This document shows, piece by piece, positions 62,188-64,000 of a DNA stretch of 64,000 bases. This DNA comes from Catenulispora sp. GP43 (GTDB taxonomy: Bacteria > Actinomycetota > Actinomycetes > Streptomycetales > Catenulisporaceae), in the NCBI RefSeq assembly GCF_041260665.1, contig NZ_JBGCCT010000007.1, forward strand, positions 1-64,000. Reading direction: 5' to 3'. The first letter of the stretch is position 1, and each line of letters opens with the position of its first letter. The notes beneath the pieces are model-generated. The model worked only from the letters and a program-made list of their open reading frames with translations. It made no database searches and was not told where the DNA came from. Made by a program: the position numbers and the translations under genes.

Positions 62188-62805
62188 GTGGACACCAGAT
62201 CAGAGGAGGGCGCCGCCGTGCAGCCCTCGCGAACGTCTGAGCAAGACACCGCGGGTGGCGTATCGCGCCGTCGGGCGCTCGGGGTGGTAGGTGTCGGCGC
62301 GGCCGGCGCGCTGCTGCCCACTGCACCCGCCGCGGCTGACACCGGTGCCGGGGCGCGGGCTGCCGCGCCGGACGATGTCACTACGAAGCTGACCGACGTG
62401 CAGGTCGCGGTGGTCTCCGCCGTGGCACGCAGTATGGCGTCTGTCCCGGTAATACTGCCCTACCGCGCCGGCCGTGACCTTCACCCGCTCGACCGGGTCA
62501 ACGAAGCACACATCCGCACGCTGGCCGGACACCTGGCGCCTGCGCAGGCCGTCCTGACGCGCCAGGGCGTCGATGTACTCGCCGCCGCCGGAATCGGTTC
62601 CGCGACTCCTTCGGCGGTGGCGTCGACCATCGCCGCGCACACCGAATGGGACGCTCACCCCGGGGTCAACGCCGCGCTCCTGCTCGCCACCGCGACCGCG
62701 ACGCCGCTCGGCTTCAGCGACGCGTTCCCCCATGCTTGGCGTGCCCTCCTACGCAGCCGAAGCTGGCCCATGGTTACCGCGGTCCCGCCGAAGGAGGCGT
62801 CATGA
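62188..62805 (+). CDS. Tat-type secreted hypothetical protein
   Basis: This encodes 205 residues from GTG 62188 (SD GGAGGGAAG). The N-terminus carries a twin-arginine signal, SRRRALGVVGVGAAGALLPT (about residues 26-45), with AAA cleavage-like residues after it. The mature part is Ala/Val-rich and helical (VVSAVARSMASVPVILPYRA, HIRTLAGHLAPAQAVLTRQG), with no catalytic motif. The family is not recognised. The stop overlaps the ATG of the next gene (ATGA), so the exported protein and the trypsin-fold protein are likely made together and may interact. Confidence 0.75.
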   Translation: MDTRSEEGAAVQPSRTSEQDTAGGVSRRRALGVVGVGAAGALLPTAPAAADTGAGARAAAPDDVTTKLTDVQVAVVSAVARSMASVPVILPYRAGRDLHPLDRVNEAHIRTLAGHLAPAQAVLTRQGVDVLAAAGIGSATPSAVASTIAAHTEWDAHPGVNAALLLATATATPLGFSDAFPHAWRALLRSRSWPMVTAVPPKEAS

Positions 62806-64000
62806 AGATCGATGCAGCGGTCCACGAGGAGATGAAGCTCGCAAAGACCCAGCTTTACCAGCAGCACCGCGACGACCCCAACTTCACCGGCTGCGGCATC
62901 GGGTTCCGCCGTCGCGACGGGCAGGTGACGGACGAACTCGTCGTGATCGCCATGGTCGTGGACAAGCTGCCGGCCGGCGCCGTGTCCAAGCGCCGTCTAC
63001 TGCCCACCACCGTGCCGGGAAACACCGGAACCTACGGCGTCGACGTCGTGCAAGTCGGGCCGATCTACGCTGGTGCCGGACCGCGTCCGGCAGGGGCGCA
63101 GGGCAGCCTCCCCACCGGCGGTATAGGCGGCCCAATTACGCAACCCTTCGGGGTACCTCTTCAGGGGTGCAGTGTCTCCAACGAAGACCCGGCCCAATAT
63201 CCGGACAACACCGCACACGGTACCTTCGGCTGCCTGGTCGAAAGTAACGTGGACGGCTCCATTTGCATGCTGTCGACGAACTCCGTCCTCAGCGCTCTCG
63301 GCGGGCTGCTGGCACTGTCAGACCCCATCGTCAACCCCGCGACAGTCGACAACGGCGAAATCAATATCCCGTTCGCGACGCTCTATTCCTCCGTGCAGCT
63401 CCTGGAGAGCCCCAGCGTTAACCAGGTCGACGTGGCGATGGCCAAACTGGACAATCAGAACTCCTACACCCAGGACGTCGCCGGCGGTCTGATGGCTCCG
63501 ATCTCCTCGACTCACCAGGCGGTCGGCATCGCCTTGGCCTGGGACATGCAGGGTGATTCCTTCCTATGTCGGATGGACCTGGCGATGAACCAGTTGGCCT
63601 GTCAGCCGATGGGAGATGGAGCCAATGCCGTGGCGGTGCCCGAGGTGGGCGTGAACATCGAGAAGGTCGGCCGCACGAGCGGCTATACGTCCTCGACGAT
63701 AGACGCCATCGACGTCCAGGTGCTGGTCCACTACACCGCCGATACGCAGCACTTCCCGAACGCCGTTGACCACTATGAGTTCGACGACCTGATCTGGTCG
63801 CAGTACCTGTTCGTCGACGGTGACCGCGGTTCGGTGGCCTGCGTCGGCGGCAACGGCGCGACCTTCGTGTCCTATCCGCCGGCTTCGAACTGCGCACTGC
63901 TTGCCAATACGCAGTCCTACTACGCGCTGCCGAACCTCACAAGCGACAATCAGCTCACGAACGAGATCCAGAAGACGTTCCTGTCTCAATCACAGACCGG
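62802..64000 (+). CDS. Trypsin-fold pseudoprotease (partial, runs off the window)
   Basis: The frame is open from ATG 62802 to the end of the window (at least 399 codons, no stop). It follows the pattern of bacterial S1-like proteases that begin with GTLGxLV...LSNNHVLA. Here one reads HGTFGCLVESNVDGSICMLS then TNSVLSALGG, with Ser161 where the catalytic His is expected. The Asp is kept (NQVDVAMAKL, Asp210), together with the KVGRTSGYTSSTIDAIDVQV segment. The nucleophile motif GDSGS is GDRGS, with Arg342 replacing Ser. Two of the three triad residues are therefore lost. It has no N-terminal signal peptide. It is probably a binding protein rather than a protease; its partner may be the Tat protein upstream. 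Confidence 0.7.
   Translation, partial: MKIDAAVHEEMKLAKTQLYQQHRDDPNFTGCGIGFRRRDGQVTDELVVIAMVVDKLPAGAVSKRRLLPTTVPGNTGTYGVDVVQVGPIYAGAGPRPAGAQGSLPTGGIGGPITQPFGVPLQGCSVSNEDPAQYPDNTAHGTFGCLVESNVDGSICMLSTNSVLSALGGLLALSDPIVNPATVDNGEINIPFATLYSSVQLLESPSVNQVDVAMAKLDNQNSYTQDVAGGLMAPISSTHQAVGIALAWDMQGDSFLCRMDLAMNQLACQPMGDGANAVAVPEVGVNIEKVGRTSGYTSSTIDAIDVQVLVHYTADTQHFPNAVDHYEFDDLIWSQYLFVDGDRGSVACVGGNGATFVSYPPASNCALLANTQSYYALPNLTSDNQLTNEIQKTFLSQSQT

Noticed and set aside
1-64000. CRISPR arrays, tRNA or rRNA genes
   Set aside because: No regularly spaced repeats and no tRNA-like cloverleaf or rRNA sequence were seen by eye; a covariance-model scan was not possible.

Overview
The window is about 70% GC and is read almost entirely with GC3-rich codons, GTG starts, 1-8 nt gene overlaps and purine-rich Shine-Dalgarno (SD) sites. 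Together with the gene content (LAL/LuxR ATPase regulator, MbtH plus NRPS pieces, tandem IPT/TIG protein, secreted sedolisin, LtrA), this points to a mycelial actinomycete. A Catenulispora- or Streptomyces-like genome is my best inference, but the sequence shown does not prove the genus. The first ~120 bases are a G/C homopolymer smear that looks like a contig-end artefact. The last gene runs off the right end.

Layout. (1) 136-15453: a compact, unassigned biosynthetic cluster. It has a divergent ATP-grasp ligase, then a mostly overlapping plus-strand series: GRDP-like protein, aminotransferase, fused ABC exporter, PhyH oxygenase, a 2OG-oxygenase-like protein and its metal-site-less paralogue, aldo/keto reductase, a Cys/Met-metabolism-type PLP enzyme, methyltransferase, a second ATP-grasp ligase and a histidine-ammonia-lyase-family enzyme. 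The set suggests a small modified peptide or amide made by ATP-grasp ligation rather than by an NRPS. (2) 15454-20200: a nest of mobile elements. A 2135-bp ISL3-type transposon carrying a passenger P-loop gene sits, with an exact 8-bp target duplication, inside an otherwise intact rve-type transposase gene. (3) 20867-26259: TIG protein, LtrA-like membrane protein and a large LuxR regulator. (4) 26304-34200: decaying NRPS remnants (a module with a ruined adenylation domain; MbtH plus an intact A-PCP pair followed by a truncated flavoprotein) around an intact PadR/DUF1048/ABC-2 export operon that contains a 28-codon ORF coupled to the ATPase gene. (5) 34199-53625: a defence island starting at a truncated tyrosine recombinase. 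It holds a five-gene Wadjet-like SMC system with a convergent jetD, decayed XRE-regulator and flavoprotein genes, and an hsdR-hsdS-hsdM-ptuA-ptuB array. (6) 53626-64000: small hypotheticals, an IS630 element inserted exactly in a stop codon, an isoprenoid/flavoprotein operon whose last gene is a secreted protease-esterase-nuclease fusion, and a divergent pair encoding a Tat-type protein and a trypsin-fold pseudoprotease.

The most notable candidate for a new system is the 45113-53625 array. Its type I restriction-modification-like subunits are full length, but they have lost the methyltransferase catalytic Asn (NPPF to APPF), the nuclease Lys (ExK to EDG) and the helicase DEAH-type residues (DDCR). 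The downstream Septu-type ATPase and HNH nuclease keep all their visible motifs. I infer a restriction-modification scaffold repurposed as a DNA-recognition module for a PtuAB effector. Second-rank candidates are the secreted three-enzyme fusion in an operon with a prenyl synthase and a flavoprotein fused to a dead prenyl-synthase domain, and the Wadjet variant with an extra small subunit.
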